Positions 1 to 12,700 of a stretch of 64,000 nt of DNA are shown in pieces. The position numbers and the translations under genes are program-made. How positions within the stretch are numbered: the first letter of the stretch is position 1; every line of letters starts with the position of its first letter. This stretch comes from Gnetum montanum (lineage: Eukaryota > Streptophyta > Gnetopsida > Gnetales > Gnetaceae), in contig MNCI01000918.1 of the NCBI GenBank assembly GCA_015680685.1, positions 134,999-198,998 of the forward strand. The letters are read 5' to 3'. The notes beneath the pieces were generated by a model, which saw only the letters and a list, made by a program, of their open reading frames with translations, did no database searches and was not told the origin of the DNA.

Positions 1-590
1 ATTCTTGAACATTACTTCTACTAATCTTAAATTTCTGTGGAAAGTTATTAGGCCTACTATTTTATATTATATTTGGAAGCGAAGATGCAATGTTCTATTT
101 CAAAAGACAGAGTATTCTAACAAATGTTTGCTCATCAGGTTGGAGAAGTTGCAGATCTTTCGCCTCACCTATTTTCAACTCACATCTCAAGCATCCAAGT
201 TCAATCTGGACAGTCATCAATTGGTTCATCTCCTGCAGCTATGGGAAAGACCTATGTGTTCCAGTTACACTTAGCATCAGTAATCTCTGCAAGGAAGTTT
301 TCCTTTTTATTATGTGGATTCACCATTGGAATTCTCTCTATCCTTAATTGAGAGCTCTTTGCCTCATCTAATTCTATGTCATTCTATTTTGTAACAAGCC
401 AGTCTGTGCGGACATTTGGCTGTGCCCCAACTTGGGGTTCCTCCTCTAATACTCGTTTATTTCTAAGGTGTTTCCCGTGTGTCATTCACGATGCTCTCAG
501 TTTTCCCTTTCCTTTAACCCTATGACTTATTCAAGTTGTTGTAATTGATGCACCTTTAATTTCAATAAAACTTCTTTTCAGGGTCCGACA
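1..590 (+). mobile_element. 3' end of a LINE (non-LTR retrotransposon), truncated by the window edge
   Basis: An open stretch at 5-160 reads like the extreme C-terminal part of plant L1-type LINE ORF2, just after the zf-RVT domain (a Trp-rich segment WKVIRPTILYYIWKRRCN, then a basic tail). It then decays into stops. A poly(A) signal AATAAA lies at 564-569, followed by a diverged tail near 585. It is on the plus strand, antisense to the spastizin-like gene, and sits in the intron after the last exon visible here. The element family is an inference from the WK..W.RRN-like motif only. Confidence 0.5.
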
Positions 591-660
591 CCCCCCACTA
601 TAGAATGTAGGATTTTCATATTCATCAACCGAGTGGGGAAAAACAAAAACAAAAACAAAC

Positions 661-762
661 CTTTGCATGTTCTAGATGCTTAAGTGCTTGTTCCTGGTGC
701 GATGAATTAAGGAAGAGCTGAATAGAGCAAAGACCTGCTGCTACATGATCATTTTTCAAAAC
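661..762 (-). CDS. ZFYVE26-like: Exon 29 of the spastizin-like gene (last one visible)
   Basis: Codes VLKNDHVAAGLCSIQLFLNS and on to KHLEHAK, matching the family segment in which a helical repeat precedes the C-terminal tail. The acceptor is GTGCAG and the donor AAG|GTTTGT. It lies 6.4 kb from exon 28 because two LINEs sit in the intron. Later exons are left of the window. Confidence 0.9.
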
Positions 763-3700
763 CTGCACATAGAGAGAAATAAAAGTGATGACAGAAACCA
801 AACAAAAATTCTGGTAGAAAGCAGAGAAAAGAATAGTAAAAAAAAATTTGAAAAAGAAAAACACCATAGTATCTTGACGTGAAGAATTTTTTTGAAACTG
901 AAACTGAAACTTAGTTCAATTAGAGGTCTATATAGACACATCAAAAGATCTCCTGGTATAAACAGCACCAAGAATGATAGATTTTCGTCATGTGTCTTAT
1001 GTTTGAAGTTAATGATCAAATCATTATAACAAATACTCATTAGTTTGCTATAGAAAAGAAAAGGTATGCTTTAAAGTTTATCTCATGCCTTCTAGAAAAA
1101 AAAAATCGAAGTGGATGTTCATTGGAAATTTGTTGCACACATTTTTTGAACTGTTTTTAATTACATCCTAGACCCTAGGGATCTATTGGACCAGTTTAGT
1201 TTCAACCCCTTTTCCCTTATGCCTGTGTATCTCAACAGTAACCCATTGGGATTGAAGCTGTTACTTATAAAAGCAAGTCACTTGTGTTACCCAATAAGTC
1301 ACATCCTTCTGTAATCAGGTGGGGTTCGTTAATGGCAGATAACTGCAAGACCAAGTGTTACTCTTGCAAGAGATCCTGCACTCAGTGAAGAGGGCTAGAT
1401 TTCCAGCCATGTGCATCAAACTGGACATAAACAAGGCTTATGACACTATGAGCTGGAGGGCACTCAGGTGATGATTGAAAAGGGGTTTCATGCAAAGTTT
1501 GTCAATCTTTGCATTCAAATACAACAGAGTGGCAGCTATTCCCTTGACATAGATGGGAGGCTCTGTGGGTTCACTGGAACAGGGAGAAGGAACAGGGAGA
1601 AGGCTGAGGTAGGGGGATCCACTGTCACCGCTCCTGTTTATCATGGTCATGGACTTGTTTAAAGACTATTGCCTTGCCGAGGGTGTTCAGGGGTTGAAGG
1701 TTGCTAGGGTGCACAATGTGGTAGCCCATTATGCGGATGATACGATGGTATTTTCCAGGGCTACAGTGCCGCAAGCTACAACCCTGTTACAAGCAATGGA
1801 GAGGATGCAGAGGGAGATCAGCCTTGCAGTCAATAAAGGAAAATCAGCCATCTATTGCACCCACACGAAGGGAAGGGTGCAAGCCAATATTGTACAGACA
1901 TTGGGTATTTTACCAGGCCAGGTGCATGACACATATTTGGGAATGCCTATCTTTGACTGGAATAGGCAAAGGACTTGGCAAGGACTGATAGAGAGGGTGC
2001 AGCAGTGGACCACACTTTGAACTAGCCGATTTCTGTCCAGGAAAGGGAAGATGGTGCTGGCTACAACGGTTCTGATGGCAATAGCTCGGTTTACAGCATC
2101 CATGGCAACACCTCCAGCCATGGTGGTGCAGAAGATTGATGGCATTGTGAGGGAGTTCATGTGGTCAGGAGGTAAAGGGGATAGGAAAATGCACCTGGTG
2201 TCATGGATGGTCACAGCGCAGCCACAACTAGCAAGGGCCATTGGTATTTTGGGATTTGGGGATGAGATGGCATTGGGCATGCACCGGTTGTTGAACAAGT
2301 ACATAGGGCAGAGTGAGGGGGTAGCACCATAGGTGGAGATGTTATGACAGAAATATCAATGATGGGAGGTGCATCCAAAGTGCTCACAGCTCTGGAAGAA
2401 TTTTTGCCGCCATGCTGCTGTGGTGGAGCAGCTCGGTTTGTTGGGGCAGCCCCCAAAGGAACTGGTCAAAAGTTTTGGTACCCACAGGAAGAGGGATGGG
2501 CAACAATCTAGAAGGGCCATCTCCCCAAAAACATAAAGGCGTTTGGATGGTTGCTGAAACATAGGGCGCTGCCAATGAGGGCCATGTTGAGAGAGAGAGG
2601 GATCAGCATGGATGCCAGCAGTCCACGCTGCCAGGAGGCGTCTGAAACGTTGCACCATCTCATCTATGATTGCAAGATTTTGCAGGAGGCATGGTTGGCT
2701 GCCAATATATCCCCCACCACAGGTTTTCATGAAGACTCCTTGCCCCTTGCTCTGCTATGGGTCATGTGGAAATCCAGGAATTATCTGATTTTCCATGGGC
2801 AGTCGATTCCTTCAACCGTGGCCATGGCCCAAGAGGCGCGTGGGTTGTGGAAGGAGGCCACGGACGCCATGGAGCAATGCATACTATTTGAACCATCATG
2901 GACAAAATTCTCTAGATTGCCCAAATTATGGGCACTGGTGGACCACTAGCAGGCAAATTCAGAAGTTCGGGTTGTAAGGGGTCTGGAGAGATGTGGTGCT
3001 CCTGGTGGAGAGGTATTTTGTGCAATCAGGGTACCCCCACAAATTGGTAGGGGTACATTTCACTTTCCTCAAGCACCTTCGGCAAGGCTCACCAGTGAAC
3101 CTACCCTGCTTTTTCTAGGACTCTCTGTGTAGGAGGAGGTTGGGGAGACATCTTGGAGTTATTCTAGCACTTTGGTGCAGGGGTGTACTGATCGTACACC
3201 AAGCACCAACGATCATGTACCAAAGAAGGCAACGTCAAGGGACGTCTGCCAGGGAGCAAGTGCTGCAACACCAGGGTGCTGAGATGGAGGGCGCGGGAGC
3301 AGAAACATCCACAGCCATGGAGGAACAGTTGCTGGAAGAGCACCACTTAGCGGCTAAGTCAGCGAGGCTAGAGGAATGGGCACGATGGTAGCTCAGATGG
3401 GAGGACATGTGACAAGAGGCTCGCAGAGAAGCGAACAAATCACGCCTGCAAGACCTTAGGTGGATGGAGGCAATGTTTTCAAAGCATTGGATGGGACTTG
3501 AGTAGCTTAGAGCAAAGAATCAGCAAATAATGATGCTTGGGCTAGGGTTGACTAGGCAGCAAAGTGCGATTGGCACTGATGCCTCAAAGGCCTCAGCTGC
3601 AACTAAGAGTAGGGGATCTAGATCACGGTTTGCCGAGACCACAAGGTGTAGTAGTTCGAGGACAGACGCGGGTAGGTAGTGCTATGATCCTGGGTAGTCC

Positions 3701-6700
3701 GGGGTGCATGTGTTTGTACCCTGCTCTAGGGAACAAGGATTGCATATCTAGGATGAGGGTTATCAAGCAAGGTGAGAGGACAGCGTTGTGTTAGCGCGTG
3801 GGTGATTTTGTGATATGGTGTGGGTGACCACAGGTCACATGGATGGGATGTGCCGAGTCCGGTCGATAATATTGTGTACATTATTTTTTGGAATAAAATC
3901 ACTCAATCATTTTCCAAAAAAAAAACGTTCATGTTCATGTTTAAAGGGCTTGAGAAAAGAGTAAATTAGGCTTGTTCCAAAAGGCACTTCAATATCCCTT
4001 TTGTTTGGAATTTATATCATGTGGCATGACGTTAAAAATCCCAAAAACACTTACACGTTAGCCTACTGCTAGTCAGTAATGCTTGGCCAGCAACAACCTT
4101 ATAGTCCCTCTCAGACAAAAATCAATTCACATTTCATCAGTTTAGGTAGGCCACTACTGGCCAATGGTCGCATCACATTTTAGTGTTCAAAAAATATAAA
4201 AGGTTCAACTTCCTCATTCAAATTCCAACGATTTAACATGAACCTACAATCCCAGAACAACTACAAAGTAATTAAATCCTAGTCTGTCAATGATTGTTTT
4301 CAATTATATGGATTTGCTGGCAAATATTTAAAAGTTATCAAAAATCAAGTCTCAAGGCTTTTACTTTTGACAAACGAGTAATAGCCCATGGCCATTAGAG
4401 ATTCAAACATCTCCAAAGAAGAGTAAAATCAACTCACAAACCACAAATAAAGACGACTACTAGTCATTGACACAAGAGAGAGAGAGGGGGGGGCGGGCAG
4501 GGAGGGTGTGTGGTGGTGGGGGTGGTTTGGGTTGTGCCAAAATTGCCTAAATTGTCTACCTTTAAAAGGTACATTAAATCCTAGACCGAATGTACCTAGT
4601 GTGTTGGGAAAAGGTGGCACAGCCCAAACATTCCAAAGGCCTGGGAATGATGGGGTTCAAGGATGATGTCCCTCATCAATCACTTCTTGCATGATGAGAT
4701 GGGGAGACACTGGGTTACAATCATCAAAAGAAAGTATACTCCATGGCAGGCAAATCTTCAGGATTCCTGGCTTTGGTGTAATATCTGCACAATTGCCCAA
4801 CAGCTAGATCAGATGGGATTGCTAGGCGCTCAACCGCACGAAATTATGAGAAGTAAATACCGTGCAACTCTAAGGTGGAAGAAGGTTTGGACAGGTCGCC
4901 TACCTGAGAAAATTAAATGCTTTTTATGGCTCATCAGCCAAGATGTGATGCTGGTATAGGCACTACTCTAGGAACACAGCCTCCCTATAAATAACATGTG
5001 CCCCCTCTGCCACAATGATATCAAAACCGTCCACCATTTCATGTTTTTATGCCCATTCTCTAGAGTGGTTTGGGCAACCTTGCGGATCACGCAACCACTA
5101 CATGCGGATTCTCTAGCTAGAGTGGTGCTCTAGACACTCTGGCAAGCTAGGAACGAACATGTTTTTCAGGCTGCACCCTTACCGTCGCCTGCTACTATTA
5201 CTCTTTGCACCTCCAAACTCTAGTAAGAGGCCATGGCTGCCATGGGGGTTACGCCTACCTTTAAGCCAGATGATCAAAGCTTCAAGGCCAACCAACCGCT
5301 TTGGGGGTTAGTGGTGTGGATGGGATGGGAAGATCTTCTTCCCCATCTCACTAGAGACCCAAATCTCGCTAACGCCCTCTTCTTCTCGCATTGGAGGGGG
5401 GATTCTACCACCTTCCAGGGTGTCTACATCTGGCTCACCGAGGCTGACATTGCAAATTATATTGGTATCCTAGCTATGGGGAAGACAACGCTGCCCTTGG
5501 GGCACAAGCTCCAAAATGCGAAAAGTTTCTTCCCCAAACCAATCCCTAAGACTGGAAGTCGCTAGGTTCCCAAGTCGGCCCTGCCCCCCCTCTCTGGTAG
5601 GACTCTACAGAGCTTGTGGAACAATTTTTCGTCCAATCGGGGAACATGTGAAAGCTCCAAGGGGTGCACTTCACTTTTCTCCACTACATGCAAATGTGCC
5701 AGCCACCTAACCTCTCAAAATTTTTCTTGGCATTGCTCCAACAAGGAAGAAGGGGACGCCACTCTAGTCTGATTTTCACCCTTTGGTAAGTAACATGGCC
5801 TATGGAACTACTGCCAACAAAGCCCATCTCTATCAAGATGATGTATATAAGATGTAGACCTTCACAGGAGGGGGAGTCCTCTTCCTCTACAAGGGCCTTT
5901 TTGGAGCAAAGAGAGGAGCCGACGGGGCTAGGAGAGGACTCCAATTAGCAGGGCTCCACCACGAGTTGACCGCTATCTTTGGAGGAGCAAATCCAGACCA
6001 TTGAAGATCATATTCGAAGGGAGCTGCTAAGTAAGTTTGAGGCTAACCTCCATAGGGCCATCATTGAGGTTAGGGTTGAGGAACAAGCACACTAGGAAGC
6101 TAAGATCAAGCAACGTGAAGAGGGGACCAAGGCCAAGCAACAAGAGGAAGAGCGGCAACTCAGAGAAGTGGCGGCAAAGGAGTAGTGCCAAAAGGAGTTG
6201 CAAGGCATTGCACTTAGAAGCACCATGGAGGACAAGTTGCGGGAGCAAATTAGGGAGGATCTGCACTAGGAAGAGCATGAGCGGCTTCAGACAGAGGAGG
6301 AAGAAGAAGAATAGCGTGTTAGGGCCCTTCTAGAGGAGGAACAAATTAAAAGAAATCAGGCAGCTACACATGAGACCAATGCCCATATGTGGTTATGGGC
6401 ATAAACCACAAGGGCTAGGCTAAGGAGATGCATCAGGATGACTTCCACTAAGTTCCATCCAAATAAGGCCACCACAGAAACTACAAAAAAGCAACGTGAG
6501 GAGAAATACAAGGGAATTTCAAGAGGCTGATGTGCTTGTCACAACGAAACACTATCAAACGGTGTTGGACGCAATACACACCCAGGAAAAGGTGGTTTGC
6601 CCTTGCACCAAGCTGCAAAGATCAGTTTTGTTTTTGGGGCCAAGCGCCCCCCTTTTTTGGCTGTTTCAGTCCCATGGGGTAGACTCTGTTTTGTTTGCTA

Positions 6701-9700
6701 TGTTCTGCATTTTGTATACTGCAGGGGTTTTGCTCCCCCACCTCGGGGGGTTTTTAACCCCTGTAGTTGTTCCTTAGGCGTGCAGCCCCACCCACGCACG
6801 CACACATACTCCCCCCACTCTCTCTCCACCCCCGCCCCCCCTCCCGGCGCCCCCCACGGGGATGGTGTATTTCTGTAATTACTTTCTTTAATTGAATCCC
6901 TGACCCTTTCACGACAAACTACAACTTCCATTCACGTCCTTGAAAAATTAGATTATAAAAAATTTGTGCTACATTTAGTTACTGTCACCAGAAATATTGT
7001 TCCCTTAGATTCTGCTTTTAATAACAATGTTACATCAGAAATGCATAACTATCACACAAAAACATTAATCCCAAGAGTAAAAAGGTTATCAGCATTATCT
7101 TTAATGCTCATATGGATAAGTGTTCAGTAGCAGCATCATAACTTCCAAAGTAATAACGCATATGATCATTTCAAACATTGCCCAGTAATTTTTGATCCAT
7201 TAATAGCATTACCTGAAACCTATAAAGGTGGTTGAAATGACGATGCCCCTCACAGTAATTGCAGATGCGGGTTAGTGCAGCAGCTGTATGCTCTCTTACA
7301 GCTGAGTCCATGGAACTGCTAACATTTCGTGCTGCAATAACACCTTCCAGAACAGGCATTGCTCCATAACCAACACATAGCTCGCACAGGTCTTCGATTG
7401 TACCATACTCAGTGGCTAAAGAATCAGTTCTTTGTGGAGCAGGCAATGTAGCTTGGATTTGATTAACAGAGACCTGAGGAGGAGAAGGGGTTGAATCTGG
7501 AGGAAAGAAAAGCAAACATGCATCTTTGTAGCGTCCATGCCTAAACATGAAACCAAGCAACTCCTGTCGAGCATACTGAAACACATAGTCTATATTAGTG
7601 AAACGTACATTAAACAAGCCTAAATATTGTATTCACTGATCGCAAATTAAACGTAGTAAAGAATCTCATCAAGGCAGGATCAATGATTCAAAACTTTTCC
7701 CTACAACCATCAAGCATCAGACTCAAGGCACACAATAATAGAGCTGTAATTTATTGTTCTCAGAAAGGATCTAACACCAAAACAACACAAGGTGTGAGAT
7801 TAAGGTTTCGATAGAGCTTTGTTTTAACACAAACTTGGTTCAATGCCCCAATGCTAGGAATAAGAGATGGAGATAAAGCATGCATTAGTTAAAACATGCA
7901 TCATAAAGAGTTCAAAGGTCCCCAGATTATTCTTCACTTTGCCATCCATCTCAGGTAGCAGAAAGAACCGGCAATCTTTAGACATAATAAAAGACATTGT
8001 TGCAAGTGAGTTCCTATCAGAGCTCAATCCTCCTCTAAGGAATCTAAATCATGACCTTTCATTTGAAAGTCAGTTTAACATTTTCAACATTCACACAGCA
8101 ATTAATTCTCTACTGCAGAACCAAAGATTCACATCTGGTTGAATGGCAGAAAAAGTTGAGGTGAAACAATTCAAAGACTGAAAAGAAAAAATGAAAAAAA
8201 ACAGAGAGAAACCCAGGCAACATGTATGCATATGCAACATGGTGAAAAAAGATAATTTCCTACACGTTTAGTACACCTCAATGTTCTGCTGCAGAGTAGT
8301 TCTTTCACTTAAATTGCTCCATTGGTAAACAAAGTAGGTCTTCTAACAACTCTTACCATGCAATAACATGATGGCCTTGTTTGCAAACATCATCATCATC
8401 CAAGCCTTGTCCTAACAAAATGGGGATGGCTATATGAATTCTCTTTCACCATAACTTGAAAGAGAACTCATCCATGAGATTTGGCATGGTTTCACATCCA
8501 GTTGCAACCATGTTTGCAAACAATCATCTTCTCAAATAAAAAGAGTCAAAAGACTAAAAACAAGAAGAGGCCCTGCTGCGAGATGGAAGCCTGGCTCCAA
8601 TGAAAAAAGAAAATTAAAGAGAGATCTATCCCACCGAAATGAAAAGAATATACAAGTCTGCAAGAATGAAGCAAAGCCTATTATCACTCAAATTTGAGCT
8701 TCAATTTTTTTCTTTTCAAATTTTATATTTATCCTTGAACTCTATTCTTTGCAAATGCTTATGTCCAAGTTATACGTTCTATTCCATTGGGTTATGCTGT
8801 TCTGCAAACTATCAACCAAATATTCAATGTCCAGTGCCCACGTACAAGCCTCCCCACCCCACGGAGTAACCAAAAACATGAAAAAAAAAAAACACACACA
8901 CACACACTAGAATTTGAACCATCTAACGCTTATGTTCATTCCTAAAACTAATTATCACAATATTTTCTACACTACCATAACTGCAACTGTAAGATCAATT
9001 ACTTTTATTACATTCCGATATCAATGTCATGTTCAGATTATAAAACGCCAAGGAAATAAACATCCCAACCTTGTCCCAACAAAATAAGGTTGGTTACATT
9101 AGTTCTTTTTCACCATTCGCCTTCATGAAGAGCTAGATCTTTGTTTATTTGCAATTTCTTTATATCAAAGTGTATAGTAAAACACAATTTTAAAACATGA
9201 TTTCAGATGAAAAATCTCCAGAGTCAGCAAACTCGACTTTAATTTCAACTGACATTGGCTTACATCGTTAAATCCTAATGCAGTTCAAAAGAGGAATACA
9301 GTACAGGCATAAGTTAACAACATGTTATATAAGAATCAACTAGAATTACCTCCTGTAGGTAACTGACACATTCTTTATAACGTATGTTATCCAAGTTACT
9401 TCGAGGGCCATCCTCATCGTATTCCAAAGATGTCTTCTTATTAACATCCAAATAATCATCATCTGGATTCCTTAACCTTTCAGATCTTGGAAACGATGCA
9501 GGCATATAAAGAACATTCAAATATGAATCTGCAGAAAGAGAATCATCCATAATAGTTGGAGCAGTCTTTGCTAGATGATTGTACCTGAAAAAAACAAGAT
9601 TTAGTTATTTTTAAAGATTACTGGTGTACCTGTACTTGCCCAGAAAACTGACTATCAAGAAAAATTAAATATAATAACAATAAATTATACACATCTTACA

Positions 9701-12700
9701 AAATCCGCAATTCATGGTATAAAAAAACTTACAAAGAGCGTACACCAGGGAGATCCACTGGTGGGCCTGACTCCATTATATTTATGATATCAAGAATTAC
9801 AGGCACGGGGTTCTCCTTGTATAATTGAAGAGCTTGTCTGAATATCACAGGATAAAAATGTTAATACGAAATCATCTAAAAGTAACTTTCATTTAAGCTC
9901 CTAATAAGAATTTTGTCCTTATCAGACACACATACTTGAACTTCACACGTGCTTGAGAATAATTCTCTAAGCGAAGCAATGCTTGACCCCATGCATTCCA
10001 TACTGGAAAAGCATCGATCTGATAAATGTGCAGCACATAATGTGAGAATATTCCAAGTTTGTTTTTTAACCTAGACTAAATTAGATCAACTTAACAAATT
10101 ATTTGATACCTTGCACTTTTTGCATGTATACACTGCCATGCTATATCGTTCTCCTGTTATCAACCTGTCACGTAATGAAGCTGCTGATTCCCTGTCTCGT
10201 ACATCATCCAAGGATGCAATTATACCTGAACCTAATAAGCTCTGAAGCAACTTTGCATGACTCAGCCACCAATCTGCCTCAGAAAGGAGGTGAACTACAT
10301 CATCACTGTGAATATTGTCAATGCTTGAAAGTGTTGCATCAGTAGGCATCTCATTAACATCGTATACTTTAGAAACTTTAACTTGTGTTTCCGGTTCTCC
10401 AAGAATCTTTTTAAATTGTGTTTTCGCATAAGACAAAGCCTGAAATAAGAGTTCAATGTGAATATCAAATTATCTATTGCCATACAAAATTCAAGTCAAC
10501 AGGAATTTAGTTAGCCACCTGTACAAACGTATCCGTAGCATGGTATGCTCGGCCAACAACTTCAGTCGATGCACTCAGTGGAAGCTTTTCTGAACTAAGA
10601 ACATTCTTCATTTCACTAATGCATAATTCCAAAGCTCCTTTTGCAGCTGCCTTATCATCTAAACAAAGTGATAACAATGCCTGGTCGAAACAAACATATT
10701 GTTCAAAAAATTATGCGTTTTGAAATTACAATACAATAAATTTCCCCGTATCTGCATTCTTTGCAAGGATAATCCAAATTCATTCACATAAAATAAAGCA
10801 AACCTTGAAAAGAATAATGTCTGGTGTGCTTTCATAACGATGAGACTGTCGTGCAACTTCATCTTTTGTTGGATCTCCTGTCAACACACACCCTTCTGCC
10901 ATTCCAATTGATGTAGGACGTTCTTGCCCATCGGTTGAGATGACAGATGCTCTGTCCTCTTGAAATCCAGCCATTGTTTCCCAAGCAACCCTGTATGATA
11001 AAGGCAATCCTGAGTTTTTACGTTTTCTAGCAACCTCTTTGGAAGCAAGCTTACTCCCGCTGTCACGAGAAGTCCAAGCAAATGCCTTCCGAGCTTCTTT
11101 ATGCAGATTGCTTAAGCTGCTGGTAAAAGTTAACTTGGTTGGGGCAGTTGATCGATTGCTTGGTTGGTTTACAACTGGAGCTGCCATAGATTTCCGTTCC
11201 GTGTAGGGGTAAGTCCCAATAGTGATTGCTTTGGCAGCATATTTAAAAATCAAATTTTCATCCCTTAACGAAGGAAATTCATAAATCAGCTGCATGAAAT
11301 GAGATGGTAAACATCAATCAAAAAATTCCATTATACATCTGTTTGCAAGTCAATTCGTAACAACTTCAGCAGAATAATTTCAAAGCATAAGAAAACTAAG
11401 TTGACAAGTTCTTGTAAAAGCGATAAATATATGAGATTGCCTTTTGGGCAGACTGAAGTTGCTTCCACATTAAGAGTGTTTCCAATATAAGATTGGGGTG
11501 TTCATGCAAGGCAGAACATCGCTGCTGCCAAGGTAGAGGAAGGGCAGCCAGCACCCGCAAACCCAAAGCCCATCTATTTAGCTGCTCAGTATCGCCATCT
11601 GACAGAACGCCCGCACGATGTTTTAATAAAAAGTGAATCTGTTAAAAAAACAATTCCATCAAAAACAGGATCTCAATATCATTTTCAAACGATTAAACTA
11701 ACATAATATCAATCATCCCATACAAGTAGTTGCTTTGAGCGAAGATTTGGCAGCTGTTGCATTGCACCCATCGCAACGGGTAGTGCATCTGTAGGCTCCT
11801 GCAAAGAAGAAAGAAATCTAGAAGCTTCTGCAGGACCACCACCACTTACAGGATCTGTTGTTAATAATTTCACAAGTTGCCGACCCTGCAATTCTCTTCG
11901 CAATGTTATCGGAAGTGAGCCACTGTCAGCTACTTCTAAAGCTGCTAACACCGCACCTTTGCCAGCTAGCCTAAGAGCTAACCCTTCTGGATCATTTTTG
12001 AACTCAGCCTCCACCTGCTCAGGTAAATAGATGAACTATGGTTTCAACATCTCTAAAGTGATGTTTAAAAAAATATTAAAATATCATGTTTGAGAAACAT
12101 TATAGAACCTGTTGCCAACTACCAAATTCACTGTCGGCATTCAGAATATGTCTGTACTTATGCAATGCCTGTTTCATGCTCAATACCTAGGAAGAAAATA
12201 ATATCACTTAGACAATAATCTTAAACAATGGTTGCTTAAGTGAAAAGGTGATGCTACATACCTCTGGCCTAAGAGGGTCGTTCTCAGATAAATGGCAACT
12301 GCACATCGTAAGCACATCAATTGCGGCTTCTAACTCCCAACAATGAAGATTCCTGAAAAGATATTAAGACATGGAAACAGAAAAACCAAGAATTTCAAAA
12401 AGAAGACATCAACATTTCCTTCTACATTATGCGTATTTTCTGTTGCACAAAAATGAATACAAATACTAATGTACTAGCTAGCACCATCCTGCTAGCATAA
12501 ATACTAAACTGTAAAGAAACGGTAACAAGAGATTTGGATGAACTTTAAAAAAAAATATCTCTCCCTACATGTGAAAGGCAAGAGACAACTCATATAGCTA
12601 GCCAAAGCCATTGTTCATCGAACAAGTCAAGGATGATGATGATGTATATAAACTGTGAAGATCACTAGGGCAGTAAAAAGTCCACTGGAGATTCCCATCA

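Larger units (their letters stand above)
4630..6890 (+). mobile_element. L1-type LINE, copy B, strongly 5'-truncated
   Basis: Only the end of ORF2 remains. 4663-5220 encodes a segment with WKKVWTGRLPEKIKCFLWL, then a zf-RVT Zn motif CPLCHNDIKTVHHFMFLC, then LWQARNEHVF. A downstream ORF region follows (5233-6480). The 3' side (about 6600-6890) is C-rich and ends near 6890 without a clear poly(A). It is antisense to the host gene. Confidence 0.75.
763..7212 (-). other. Intron 28, 6.4 kb, enlarged by LINE insertions
   Basis: Bounded by CAG|GTAATG at 7212 and GTGCAG at 763. It contains two plus-strand LINEs (about 1310-3925 and 4630-6890) and a SINE-like repeat. The rest (763-1160, 3930-4480 and 6900-7210) is AT-rich DNA without recognisable genes. 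Confidence 0.8.

Noticed and set aside
6597-6878. ORF with Pro-rich tail at the end of LINE copy B
   Set aside because: The Pro runs come from the C-rich tract; the frame has no motif and lies in the element's 3' region.
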